Below are positions 1-5,899 of a DNA stretch of 16,535 nt, in pieces. The stretch covers positions 1-16,535 of the forward strand of contig SVQJ01000020.1 of assembly GCA_015065395.1 (NCBI GenBank), in the 5' to 3' direction. The position numbers were made by a program, and so were the translations under genes. The number at the start of each line of letters is the position of its first letter. Positions within the stretch are counted from its first letter, which is position 1. The notes below the pieces were generated by a model. It did not search any database and was not told the origin of the DNA. It saw only the letters and a list, made by a program, of their open reading frames with translations. The stretch comes from Oscillospiraceae bacterium (lineage in GTDB: Bacteria > Bacillota > Clostridia > Oscillospirales > CAG-272).

Positions 1-238
1 AGGCGACCCTGCGGCACATCAGCTAAACCGCTTAATGCTGCTTGGTTCCCCACCTGACATGGTTCACAGCCGCTGATTGCGCTGGGACCCGTCCTTCAAC
101 ACAGAAAAATACGGCACAGACCGTACAAAGCCAAACCTCAAATCGGGATACCACCCCTGCTATAGCGGGTTTCAGGTACAGGAGGCCGCTACCCTCCCGG
201 CTGGTATGACCTTACCCTGCGGCTTGTTTATCAGTTAC
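1..238 (-). ncRNA. ffs: Bacterial large SRP RNA (6S-like/scRNA), 3' end cut by window edge
   Basis: RNA core of the signal recognition particle, which with Ffh brings ribosomes making membrane proteins to the membrane. Read on the minus strand, positions about 70-30 give the conserved helix 8 region: GUCAGG, a GGAA tetraloop (plus-strand 46-49) and AAGCAGC, followed by GUGCCGCAGGGU. Further 5' (about 130-235) lies the Alu-type domain of the large Gram-positive form, with GUACCUGAAACCCGCUAUAGCA. The tetraloop is closed by GG/CC pairs instead of the more usual CC/GG, a compensated swap that keeps the stem. The 5' end is placed about 7 nt after the -10 box; the last few dozen nucleotides lie beyond the left edge. 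Family identity is recognised from memory of conserved motifs, not a covariance search. Confidence 0.93.
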
Positions 239-244
239 CCCACT

Positions 245-273
245 ATGATAACACAATTATCAATTCATTGCAA
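245..273 (-). promoter_or_regulatory. Promoter of SRP RNA
   Basis: On the minus strand, TTGCAA (268-273) and TATCAT (245-250) are separated by exactly 17 bp, placing the transcription start near 238 at the beginning of the SRP RNA. The promoter lies only about 17 bp beyond the stop codon of the upstream methyltransferase gene, so the RNA has its own start rather than depending on read-through. Confidence 0.75.
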
Positions 274-289
274 TATTTTTTTGAAGATT

Positions 290-1369
290 TTATTCACTTT
301 CTTTTGCAAAGAGAGTTATATCCCAGGCAGGAATACAGGGCACTCTCCTCATATACAGCCTTGCCCCGGGCAACAGAGAATGTACACGCAGGCACAGCTC
401 AAATATATCTCCCGTTCTGTGGTACACCGAAAGGGCAAGGCTTGGGGAATACCTTTCTATCGTCTGCAAGGCTCCGTCCAGCGCCTCGCTCTCGTCGCCC
501 TCCACGTCGAATTTCAAAAGATCCGCCCCCAAAGAAAGGCAAAGGCTATCCACCGTGATCCTTTTGACGATTCCTGTCCTTGCACTTTTTGAAAGCCCCT
601 CCTTCGCGCTTGCACGGCTTGCGGAAAGTGAGAATTCCACCTCTCCGCACTCTCCTCCGACAGCGGCATTTACCGGGATGACCCTGCATCCGGTTTCATT
701 TTCGGCATAAGCCGAAAGTTTTTGGAAGGTTTTGGGATCAGGCTCCACAGCCACTATTTCTTTAGGTTCTAAGATGCGTGCCATCATCTGCGTGCTGTCA
801 CCCTTATATGCTCCAAAGTCAATGATACGAGGGTATCTGCCCTTTTCAAAAATATTTCTGTAGGAATCCTCAATATTTTCTACATTTGCCAAATACTTAC
901 CCTCACCCGTCAAGCGAAAGGCTATCATATCCTGAAAGACCGCCTTGGATCTGTCATCTGCAAGGAGGGCATAGGCTCTCTCTATCTTTTCGAGATTTTC
1001 AAGATAATACTCGTATGTGAAAAGCTCCTTTCCGTACAGGGGCACCTCGGGAATATACAAGGTATGCCGCTCTGCCACCCTGTTTATATTCTCCGCCACC
1101 GAAGGAAGCGTCGTTCCGAAGGCAAGGAGCACCACGAAATCATCTCCGTATCTTTCCTCTACGTCAGAAAGGCTCAGGACGGGCATTGAGCGAAAGGAGC
1201 GATTTCTCACGAAGCCGTTGCTTGCAAAAACGCCCTCAACAGGGATAGAAAAATGCTCGCAGACGTCAAGTATCTTATCCGCACCGTTTCCCGTTCCGTA
1301 CAGGAAGATGGGTCGTGTTTCCTTTTGCAGCTTTATCCAAAGGCTGTCTTCTCGTGTAAAGCGTTTCAT
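290..1369 (-). CDS. FkbM family methyltransferase
   Basis: Predicted SAM-dependent methyltransferase of 359 aa, probably cytosolic; FkbM relatives O-methylate sugars or natural products, but the substrate here is unknown. The C-terminal half carries the SAM-binding motif IIDFGAYKGDS (about residues 182-192), the acidic VAVEPD strand end (206-211) and the FkbM signature VDSL...LLKFDVEGDE (273-293). The N-terminal 100 or so residues have a second nucleotide-binding-like motif, FLYGTGNGADKI, often seen fused to FkbM domains. The start is set at the ATG at 1367-1369, because AAAGGAG sits 5 nt before it; an in-frame GTG at 1384 would place that site inside the gene. No sugar or polyketide genes accompany it; its neighbours are SRP RNA (downstream) and a repeat array (upstream). 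No clear promoter was found. Confidence 0.85.
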   Translation of the reverse strand: MKRFTREDSLWIKLQKETRPIFLYGTGNGADKILDVCEHFSIPVEGVFASNGFVRNRSFRSMPVLSLSDVEERYGDDFVVLLAFGTTLPSVAENINRVAERHTLYIPEVPLYGKELFTYEYYLENLEKIERAYALLADDRSKAVFQDMIAFRLTGEGKYLANVENIEDSYRNIFEKGRYPRIIDFGAYKGDSTQMMARILEPKEIVAVEPDPKTFQKLSAYAENETGCRVIPVNAAVGGECGEVEFSLSASRASAKEGLSKSARTGIVKRITVDSLCLSLGADLLKFDVEGDESEALDGALQTIERYSPSLALSVYHRTGDIFELCLRVHSLLPGARLYMRRVPCIPAWDITLFAKESE

Positions 1370-1374
1370 TGCGG

Positions 1375-1381
1375 CTCCTTT
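1375..1381 (-). promoter_or_regulatory. Ribosome binding site deciding the FkbM start
   Basis: AAAGGAG on the minus strand, 5 nt upstream of the ATG at 1369. It overlaps the upstream in-frame GTG codon at 1384, which argues against that longer start. Confidence 0.8.
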
Positions 1382-1429
1382 CACATTTATTTATCTTTAA
1401 CCAGCATCTGCGTACAGGCGGTATTGAAA

Positions 1430-1958
1430 CGCCGTAGGGGAGGGGGATTCCCTCCCGTTACAGACGAAACGTACGCGCAAAATGTGGTTTCTGTTCACGG
1501 GAGGGGAGACCCCGCCCCTACGGTATGTGTGGCGTTTACGCTCGTTTGTGCATCAAATCTTATTTTGGTTCATGTGCAGATAGGCGGGAGGGGGGACCCC
1601 TCCCCTACGGCATGTGTGGCGTTTACGTTCGTTTGTGCATCAAATCTTGTTTTGGTTCGTGTGCAGATAGGCGGGAGGGGAGACCCCTCCCCTACGGTAT
1701 GTGTAGCGTTTACGCTCGTTTGTGCATCAAATCTTGTTTTGGTTCGTGTGCAGATAGGCGGGAGGGAGGACCCCTCCCCTACGGTATGTGTAGCGTTTAC
1801 GTTCGTTTGTGCATCAAATCTTATTTTAGTTCATGTGCAGATAGGCGGTAGGGGAGACCCCTCCCCTACGGTATGTGTGGCGTTTACGTTCGTTTGTGCA
1901 TCAAATCTTGTTTTGGTTCATGTGCAGACACTCGTGAGGGGAGACCCGCCCCTACGGT
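1430..1958. repeat. 87-bp tandem repeat array with GC-rich hairpins
   Basis: The marker CCCCTACGG (plus strand) recurs with its ACGG at 1520, 1607, 1694, 1781, 1868 and 1954: four steps of exactly 87 bp and a last step of 86. Each unit carries a short palindrome of the type GGGAGGGG-AGA-CCCCTCCC plus a conserved 60-bp or so arm (GTGTGGCGTTTACGTTCG, then TGTGCATCAAATCTTG, then a GTGCAGATAGGCG end). Units differ by only a few bases, suggesting recent expansion. The left border has a degenerate copy whose palindrome starts with CGTAGGGG, the inverse of the CCCCTACG ending the right border. The first and last full hairpins carry a G (CCCGCCCC) where inner ones carry T. Because 87 is a multiple of 3, reading frames stay open across the block, but no ribosome binding site supports a protein. 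The array fills the gap between the methyltransferase and amidohydrolase genes. Confidence 0.92.
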
Positions 1959-1992
1959 AACGTATATCTTTATCCGTTCATTTGTGCGTAAT

Positions 1993-2805
1993 TTAATTCT
2001 CCAATTTCAAAAACCTTGCGGCGTTATTATAGAGTATATCCTCTCTTTCCCGCTCTGTCAGGTCTATTGCCAAGAATCTTGCAAGCTCGCCGTCAAGCTT
2101 TTTCACCGGAAAATCCGTTCCGAACATAACTCTTTCGCTTCCCAGAATACCGATCATTTCACCGGCAAATTCAGGTGTCATCGCCCAGAGGGCGCTTGAC
2201 GTATCGTACCATACCCTTTCATGGCCTGCAAGATATTTTTTCGCGTCCTCCCAGTTTTCATATCCGCCCAGGTGTGCCGCCACCACCTCAAGCCGGGGGA
2301 ACATATCAAGAATACGGCAAAGCTTTTTTGCCTCTGAGAAGCGATACTGGGGTCGGTTATCTCCGATATGGAAATAAACGGGTATCCTGCCCTCCGCAAT
2401 GTCGTAAAGGCGAAGCATCCTCTCGTCGTCTATATCAACACCCTGGATATCGGGATGGATCTTGACGCCGCAAAGCCCCATTTCCATACACCTTTCCATT
2501 TCTCTTTCCATTTCGGGAAAATCCTGATGCATTCCCGCAAAGCCAACGGTCTTGAACCCTTCCTCTCTTGATCTTTTTGCAAGGGAGGCAATGCTGTCGT
2601 TCACCTTAGGCACCTGGTGGGCATTTGTGGCGACGGAGAAAAGAAGAAAGCCCTCAACTCCCGCAGCCTTTGCTCCGCGGCTGAGTCCCGTATAGGTTCC
2701 GTCGCCCTCGGGTACGAAATTATAGAAATCTCCCAGAGCTTGTACCGCTTTCTCGCTTATTGCCTCGGGATAGGTATGGGTATGTATATCAAAAATTCTG
2801 TACAT
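1993..2805 (-). CDS. Amidohydrolase family 2 protein (metal-dependent hydrolase)
   Basis: A 270-aa TIM-barrel metal hydrolase of the Amidohydro_2 type (the family holding decarboxylases and lactonases that act on carboxylated substrates); the actual substrate cannot be told. Visible metal and catalytic motifs: HTH near the start (H8, H10), VKIHPD (H117), YFHIGD (H146), AAHLGG (H178) and FGTDFP (D231), in the order expected for the superfamily, so it should be active. An AAAGGA site lies about 11 nt before the ATG. It faces away from the HIT gene across a 64-bp gap; a weak minus-strand promoter, TTTCAT (2852-2857) and TATACC (2828-2833) with 18-bp spacing, overlaps the HIT promoter. Downstream lies the repeat array. 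Length is normal for the family. Confidence 0.88.
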   Translation of the reverse strand: MYRIFDIHTHTYPEAISEKAVQALGDFYNFVPEGDGTYTGLSRGAKAAGVEGFLLFSVATNAHQVPKVNDSIASLAKRSREEGFKTVGFAGMHQDFPEMEREMERCMEMGLCGVKIHPDIQGVDIDDERMLRLYDIAEGRIPVYFHIGDNRPQYRFSEAKKLCRILDMFPRLEVVAAHLGGYENWEDAKKYLAGHERVWYDTSSALWAMTPEFAGEMIGILGSERVMFGTDFPVKKLDGELARFLAIDLTEREREDILYNNAARFLKLEN

Positions 2806-2806
2806 C

Positions 2807-2835
2807 TTGATTTTTTTCCTTTTCGGTGGTATACT
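2807..2835 (+). promoter_or_regulatory. Promoter of HIT gene
   Basis: TTGATT (2807-2812) and TATACT (2830-2835) with a 17-bp spacer, 35 bp before the HIT start codon. The -10 overlaps the possible -10 of the divergent amidohydrolase gene (GGTATA at 2828-2833), so the two directions may compete. Confidence 0.7.
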
Positions 2836-2869
2836 GTTTTCATACTGAAAAATGAAAGGTTAAAAAGCT

Positions 2870-3208
2870 ATGGACTGCATTTTTTGTAAGATCATAAAGG
2901 GAGAGATCCCTTCAACCAAGGTTTATGAGGATGAACACGTTTATGCCTTCAAGGATATAAACCCTATGGCACCCGTTCATATTCTGGTCATCCCCAAGGA
3001 GCATATCTGCTGTGCAAACAAGGTGGACGAAACCAACAGCATCTACGTTGCCAAAATATTTGAGGCAATCCCCAAGATCGCCGCTGACGCAGGTCTTGAG
3101 GGGGGATACCGCATAATTTCCAACTGCGGCCCCGACGCGGATCAGACCGTTCTCCATCTCCATTTCCACATTCTCGGCGGAAAGAAGCTTTCCGCAAGGC
3201 TGGTTTGA
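2870..3208 (+). CDS. HIT family protein (HINT-like nucleotide hydrolase)
   Basis: A 112-aa histidine-triad protein of the Hint branch, cytosolic enzymes that hydrolyse purine nucleoside phosphoramidates and related AMP-lysine adducts. The triad HLHFHIL is intact (H96, H98, H100; the middle His is the family's nucleophile). The N-terminus CIFCKIIKGEIPS carries the C3/C6 pair that binds zinc with histidines in many bacterial members, and INPMAPVHILVIPKEH is the usual core. Length matches the family. AAAGG lies 10 nt before the ATG. It is a single-gene unit with its own promoter, convergent with the aspartate kinase gene 310 bp further on. Confidence 0.93.
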   Translation: MDCIFCKIIKGEIPSTKVYEDEHVYAFKDINPMAPVHILVIPKEHICCANKVDETNSIYVAKIFEAIPKIAADAGLEGGYRIISNCGPDADQTVLHLHFHILGGKKLSARLV

Positions 3209-3218
3209 TAAATTTCAA

Positions 3219-3236
3219 GGGACGGCAACGCCGTCC
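3219..3236. repeat. Palindrome GGACGGC-AAC-GCCGTCC, copy 1
   Basis: A 7-bp perfect stem with AAC loop, 10 bp past the HIT stop codon. An almost identical copy occurs at 3493-3513 at the other end of this intergenic region. Without a following T-run it is a poor terminator here; it looks like one of a pair of repeat modules. Confidence 0.8.
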
Positions 3237-3348
3237 TTCCAGACTGTCGAAAAAGGCGCAGAGCGCAGAAAAGTCAGAGCAAAGCGTGGCAAAAAGATAA
3301 ACTCTGCCGATTAAGCAGACGGATATTATAATTCACAAAAAACGAAAG

Positions 3349-3373
3349 AGCCCCCTGAAAAAACAGGGGGCTC
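3349..3373 (-). terminator. Strong GC hairpin, probable (bidirectional) terminator
   Basis: A 10-bp perfect stem GAGCCCCCTG/CAGGGGGCTC with an all-A loop. On the minus strand it is followed by TTTCGTTTTTTG, so it can end the aspartate kinase transcript; on the plus strand AAGCTTTTCGTCTTT follows, so it may also stop HIT transcription. Confidence 0.7.
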
Positions 3374-3385
3374 AAGCTTTTCGTC

Positions 3386-3429
3386 TTTCGGGTCTCTGTC
3401 GTACCTTTGTACGCCGACGAGCCCCGAAA
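3386..3429. repeat. Long imperfect hairpin
   Basis: Arms TTTCGGG, CTC, GTCG pair with CGAC, GAG, CCCGAAA, with single-base interruptions and an inner GTAC...GTAC. It sits directly after the terminator-like hairpin and inside the inverted-repeat unit. Confidence 0.6.
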
Positions 3430-3459
3430 AACGAAATCTGCATCCTTCTCGACAGTCCT

Positions 3460-3494
3460 CTTCAGCTTGTCGATAAAATATCGACAAGCTGAAG
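3460..3494. repeat. Perfect 16-bp-arm palindrome
   Basis: CTTCAGCTTGTCGATA and its exact reverse complement are separated by 3 A residues. It abuts copy 2 of the GGACGGC palindrome. The perfect arms and minimal loop resemble the palindromes at 5043-5221. Confidence 0.85.
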
Positions 3495-3520
3495 GGACGG
3501 CAACGCCGTCCCTCTTTTTT
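3493..3520 (+). terminator. Palindrome copy 2 with T-run, terminator-like for plus strand
   Basis: AGGGACGGC-AAC-GCCGTCCCT (9-bp stem) followed by CTTTTTT. It can stop plus-strand transcription coming from the HIT side just before the end of the opposing aspartate kinase gene. It is the second copy of the palindrome at 3219-3236. Confidence 0.6.
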
Positions 3521-4844
3521 ATTTTACAAATTCCTTATAGATTGCATTGAGTGCCTTTGTGAGATCCTTTTCATCAACGCCGATGATGATGGATATCTCG
3601 CTTGAGCCCTGGTCGATCATTCTGATATTGATATCAGCCTCGGCGATAGCCTTGAAGACCCTCGCCGCAGTACCCTTTGCACTGACCATTCCGCGGCCCA
3701 CCACCGCAAGGAGAGCAAGACCGTCCTCAAATGCGATATAATCAGGCTCACAGGCGGCGCTGATATTGTTGATTATCTTTTTCCTCTGCTTCTTTGTAAG
3801 ATCGGAGGAAACAACGATACTCATGGTATCAATACCGGAGGGAAGGTGCTCAAAGGTGATGCCCTCCTCCTCGATAGCCTCAAGAACCTTTCTGCCGAAG
3901 CCGATCTCAGCGTTCATTTTATCCTTCTCGATACGCAGAGAGGAGAAGCCCTTTTTACCTGCGATACCGGTGATGACGCGCTCGGAATCGAAGCTCTCGG
4001 CCTTGGGAACGATCATCGTTCCGGGTGCTGAGGGATCGTTTGTGTTCTTGATATTGATGGGAATACCTGCAAATCTCACGGGGAAAATGGAATCCTCGTG
4101 AAGAACGCCTGCTCCCATATATGAAAGCTCGCGAAGCTCCTGATATGTGATGGTATCTATGCTGCAAGGGTCCTTCACAAGTCTGGGGTCTGCCATAAGG
4201 AAGCCGGAAACATCGGTCCAGTTTTCATAAAGGGATGCGCCTACTGCGCGGGCAACGATAGAGCCTGTCACATCGCTTCCCCCTCTTGCAAAGGTCTTTA
4301 TGGTTCCGTTGGGCATGGAGCCGTAAAAGCCGGGAACCACCGCCCTCTCGTGACGGGAAAGACGGTCGGAGAGGATGATATTGGTCTTCTCCGCATCAAA
4401 GGTTCCGTTATCGTAGAACTTTATAACCTTTGCCGCATCGATAAAATCATAGTCGAGAAGCTTTGCCATGATCTTACCGTTAAGGTATTCACCGCGGGAT
4501 GCGGCATAGTCGCTTCCTGCATGATAAAGAAACGCGCCCTTGATCTTTTCAAAATCGGGAGAAAGGTCAAGATCAAGACCGAGATCCCCGATTATACCGT
4601 TGTATCTCTCTGTTATAAGGTCGAACTCACGGGAGAAATCCTCTCCCTCGGAGGCGAGCCTATAGCACTCGTAAAGCATATCCGTTACCTTGATATCACC
4701 TTCAAAGCGCTTGCCGGGAGCAGAGGGAACCACATAGCATCTTTCGCTCTCTGCCTCGATTATAGCCTTTGCCTTTAAGAGCTGCTTTGCATCAGCAAGG
4801 GACGAGCCGCCGAATTTTACAACTTTAACGTTTCTTGTTTCCAT
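3519..4844 (-). CDS. lysC: Aspartate kinase (aspartokinase)
   Basis: Phosphorylates aspartate, the first step toward lysine/diaminopimelate, threonine and methionine. The protein is 441 aa. The amino acid kinase domain begins at KFGGSS (K10-S15); further on FARGGSDVTGSIVARAV and the GFLMADPRLV segment bind substrate. About 160 C-terminal residues form two ACT domains (around SIVVSS and LLAVVGRGM...IRMIDQGSSEISIIIGV), the usual site of feedback inhibition by end products. The start is the ATG at 4842-4844: GGAG lies 6 nt before it and METRNVKVVKFGGSS is the family N-terminus; 29 upstream in-frame codons would cross the promoter. Single-gene transcript, convergent with HIT. The leader is only about 35 nt, leaving no room for a lysine riboswitch or T-box. 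Which aspartokinase isoform it is cannot be decided, so the symbol is tentative. Confidence 0.93.
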   Translation of the reverse strand: METRNVKVVKFGGSSLADAKQLLKAKAIIEAESERCYVVPSAPGKRFEGDIKVTDMLYECYRLASEGEDFSREFDLITERYNGIIGDLGLDLDLSPDFEKIKGAFLYHAGSDYAASRGEYLNGKIMAKLLDYDFIDAAKVIKFYDNGTFDAEKTNIILSDRLSRHERAVVPGFYGSMPNGTIKTFARGGSDVTGSIVARAVGASLYENWTDVSGFLMADPRLVKDPCSIDTITYQELRELSYMGAGVLHEDSIFPVRFAGIPINIKNTNDPSAPGTMIVPKAESFDSERVITGIAGKKGFSSLRIEKDKMNAEIGFGRKVLEAIEEEGITFEHLPSGIDTMSIVVSSDLTKKQRKKIINNISAACEPDYIAFEDGLALLAVVGRGMVSAKGTAARVFKAIAEADINIRMIDQGSSEISIIIGVDEKDLTKALNAIYKEFVK

Positions 4845-4849
4845 ATATA

Positions 4850-4857
4850 TCTCCAAA
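4850..4857 (-). promoter_or_regulatory. Ribosome binding site deciding the aspartate kinase start
   Basis: TTTGGAGA on the minus strand with its GGAG 6 nt upstream of the ATG at 4844. No comparable site precedes the longer in-frame start at 4931. Confidence 0.75.
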
Positions 4858-4887
4858 TATAAATACTTACAATACGAATTATATTCA

Positions 4888-4916
4888 ATTATATGAAATC
4901 TCTCTTTTTTTGTCAA
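4888..4916 (-). promoter_or_regulatory. Consensus sigma-A promoter of aspartate kinase
   Basis: Exact TTGACA (4911-4916) and exact TATAAT (4888-4893) on the minus strand with a 17-bp spacer. This is the best match to the housekeeping consensus in the window and predicts strong constitutive transcription starting near 4881. Confidence 0.88.
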
Positions 4917-5042
4917 TATGCAAAGCGACAAAAAACTCTCTCCAAAAATCCCATTTATATTAAATCATCCAAAGACTCCGTCTCTTTGACGTATTTTGAA
5001 AGATACGCACGAGGCGTTGACAGAGCGGACACGGTTTTTATC

Positions 5043-5066
5043 GTTCTTTCCTTGAAAGGAAAGAAC
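5043..5066. repeat. Perfect 11-bp-arm palindrome
   Basis: GTTCTTTCCTT and its exact reverse complement flank a 2-nt centre. A wider inverted pair, TATCGTT (5039-5045) and AACGATA (5087-5093), encloses it. First of four palindromes in the gap between the HD gene and the aspartate kinase promoter. Confidence 0.85.
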
Positions 5067-5111
5067 CAAAGGAACTTTAAGAAGACAACGATAGAAAAAA
5101 GGCAAAAAGGC

Positions 5112-5175
5112 CCGGAAAAGAGTAAAGAGCGTAAAAATGAACTCGTTCATTTTTACGCTCTTTACTCTTTTCCGG
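5112..5175. repeat. Perfect 31-bp-arm palindrome
   Basis: Positions 5112-5142 and 5145-5175 are exact reverse complements with a 2-nt centre (TC). Arms begin CCGGAAAAGAGTAAAG. An inverted repeat of this length without a single mismatch is either very recent or maintained. No T-run follows, so simple termination does not explain it. Short frames crossing it on both strands are by-products of the symmetry. Confidence 0.93.
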
Positions 5176-5179
5176 TTAC

Positions 5180-5221
5180 GGCACCTGCGGTGCCCAAGCC
5201 AAAGCAGAAATCTGCTTTGGC
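5180..5221. repeat. Two adjacent short palindromes
   Basis: GGCACC-TGC-GGTGCC (5180-5194) is followed by an 11-bp-arm palindrome GCCAAAGCAGA-AA-TCTGCTTTGGC (5198-5221). Together with 5043-5066 and 5112-5175 these make four palindromes within 180 bp. Confidence 0.8.
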
Positions 5222-5276
5222 GATGCCTTTTGCCTTGTAATTCTCAGCTAAACCCTTATGTAAAGTTTTTTGCCGA

Positions 5277-5294
5277 GCTTTTTTTCAAAAAAGC
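5277..5294 (-). terminator. AT-rich hairpin downstream of the HD gene, possible weak terminator
   Basis: GCTTTTTT and AAAAAAGC flank a 2-nt centre, 15 bp past the HD gene stop on the minus strand. The stem is weak and the downstream minus-strand sequence is A-rich, so a terminator role is uncertain. Confidence 0.3.
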
Positions 5295-5308
5295 GACCGT
5301 TTCTCTTC

Positions 5309-5887
5309 TCACTGCTCCACGTAATAGGTAGCTTCCATATCTGCGCTGGAGAGAGCGTAGCAGAGGGGGAACATAGCGAATGCGGCGGAAACATCCCGTG
5401 CTTCGCCTGCCGTTGAGAAGCCCATGTGATATCTGATGGCAAACGCCTCCTCACGGGTGAGGCGCATAAAGCCTGTGATTATATAAACGGATTTTTCTCC
5501 GTGGCCGTAAGGAAGCTTATCGTCTATCTCAAAATAGGGCACCTTCTGCCACACGCCGTTTTCATCCTTCACGTTTCTGGTGGTCTCGTTATAGAAATTC
5601 ACCTTGCAGATATCGTGGAGCAGGGAGACTATGGCAACAGTCTCGTCAGAGGGTGCGCATCCGTACTGCTCGCGCATTTTAGGGCGCGAGAGGATGTCGC
5701 AAAGGCAATCGTAAACGTTCAGGCTGTGGTTGCAAAGCCCTCCTCGGCAGCTGTTATGATAACGGGTGCTTGCGGGGGCCGAGAAAAAATCGCTCTGGGG
5801 GCCTGTGAGATAATCCAAAAGCTCCTTTGAGCCATCTCTTTTAATGTATCTATTATAAATTTCGATAAATCTCTCTCTGTCTGTCAT
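5309..5887 (-). CDS. HD-domain protein (putative metal-dependent phosphohydrolase)
   Basis: A 192-aa HD-superfamily protein; members hydrolyse phosphate esters of nucleotides or nucleic acid ends using a metal held by His/Asp. The signature is visible: H54 in GLCNHSLNVYD, H91-D92 in LLHDICK with K95, later GHGEKSV and RYHMG histidines and the Asp of SSADMEA. The layout recalls the HD part of YhaM-type exoribonucleases, but the OB-fold domain of those proteins is absent, so a nucleic acid substrate is only a guess. AAAGGA lies 8 nt before the ATG. It starts 12 bp after the stop of the membrane protein gene and is presumably co-transcribed with it from the promoter at 7009-7037. Substrate and role unknown. 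Confidence 0.8.
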   Translation of the reverse strand: MTDRERFIEIYNRYIKRDGSKELLDYLTGPQSDFFSAPASTRYHNSCRGGLCNHSLNVYDCLCDILSRPKMREQYGCAPSDETVAIVSLLHDICKVNFYNETTRNVKDENGVWQKVPYFEIDDKLPYGHGEKSVYIITGFMRLTREEAFAIRYHMGFSTAGEARDVSAAFAMFPLCYALSSADMEATYYVEQ

Positions 5888-5899
5888 TTTCGCTTTCCT

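Larger units (their letters stand above)
3242..3457. repeat. Inverted-repeat-bounded intergenic unit (MITE-like)
   Basis: GACTGTCGA (3242-3250) and TCGACAGTC (3449-3457) form 9-bp perfect terminal inverted repeats around 198 bp of non-coding DNA, with flanking GAAAAAGG/CCTTCTC extending the similarity. Inside are a GC-rich hairpin (3349-3373) and a long imperfect one (3386-3429). Outside on both sides lies the same GGACGGCAACGCCGTCC palindrome. No open frame encodes a transposase, so if mobile it would depend on an enzyme elsewhere. This reading is inference; the inverted repeats themselves are directly visible. Confidence 0.55.

Noticed and set aside
77..592. Plus-strand protein-coding frame across the left end
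   Set aside because: It overlaps the SRP RNA, its promoter and the end of the methyltransferase gene, without any start signal.
1430..1958. CRISPR array
   Set aside because: The whole 87-bp unit, including the part between palindromes, is repeated; there are no variable spacers and no cas genes.
1430..1958. G-quadruplex array from the GGGAGGGG runs
   Set aside because: Each unit has two or three adjacent G-runs paired with complementary C-runs, so hairpins are more likely than four-strand folding.
1253..1960. A 235-aa repeat protein on the plus strand with 29-residue units
   Set aside because: The frame is open only because 87 bp is a multiple of 3; it starts inside the methyltransferase gene on the other strand and has no ribosome binding site. 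A parallel frame is equally open.
4845..4880. Lysine riboswitch before aspartate kinase
   Set aside because: The leader is only about 35 nt, too short for the roughly 170-nt lysine riboswitch.
5112..5175. Intrinsic terminator
   Set aside because: The stem is far too long (31 bp) and has no T-run on either side.
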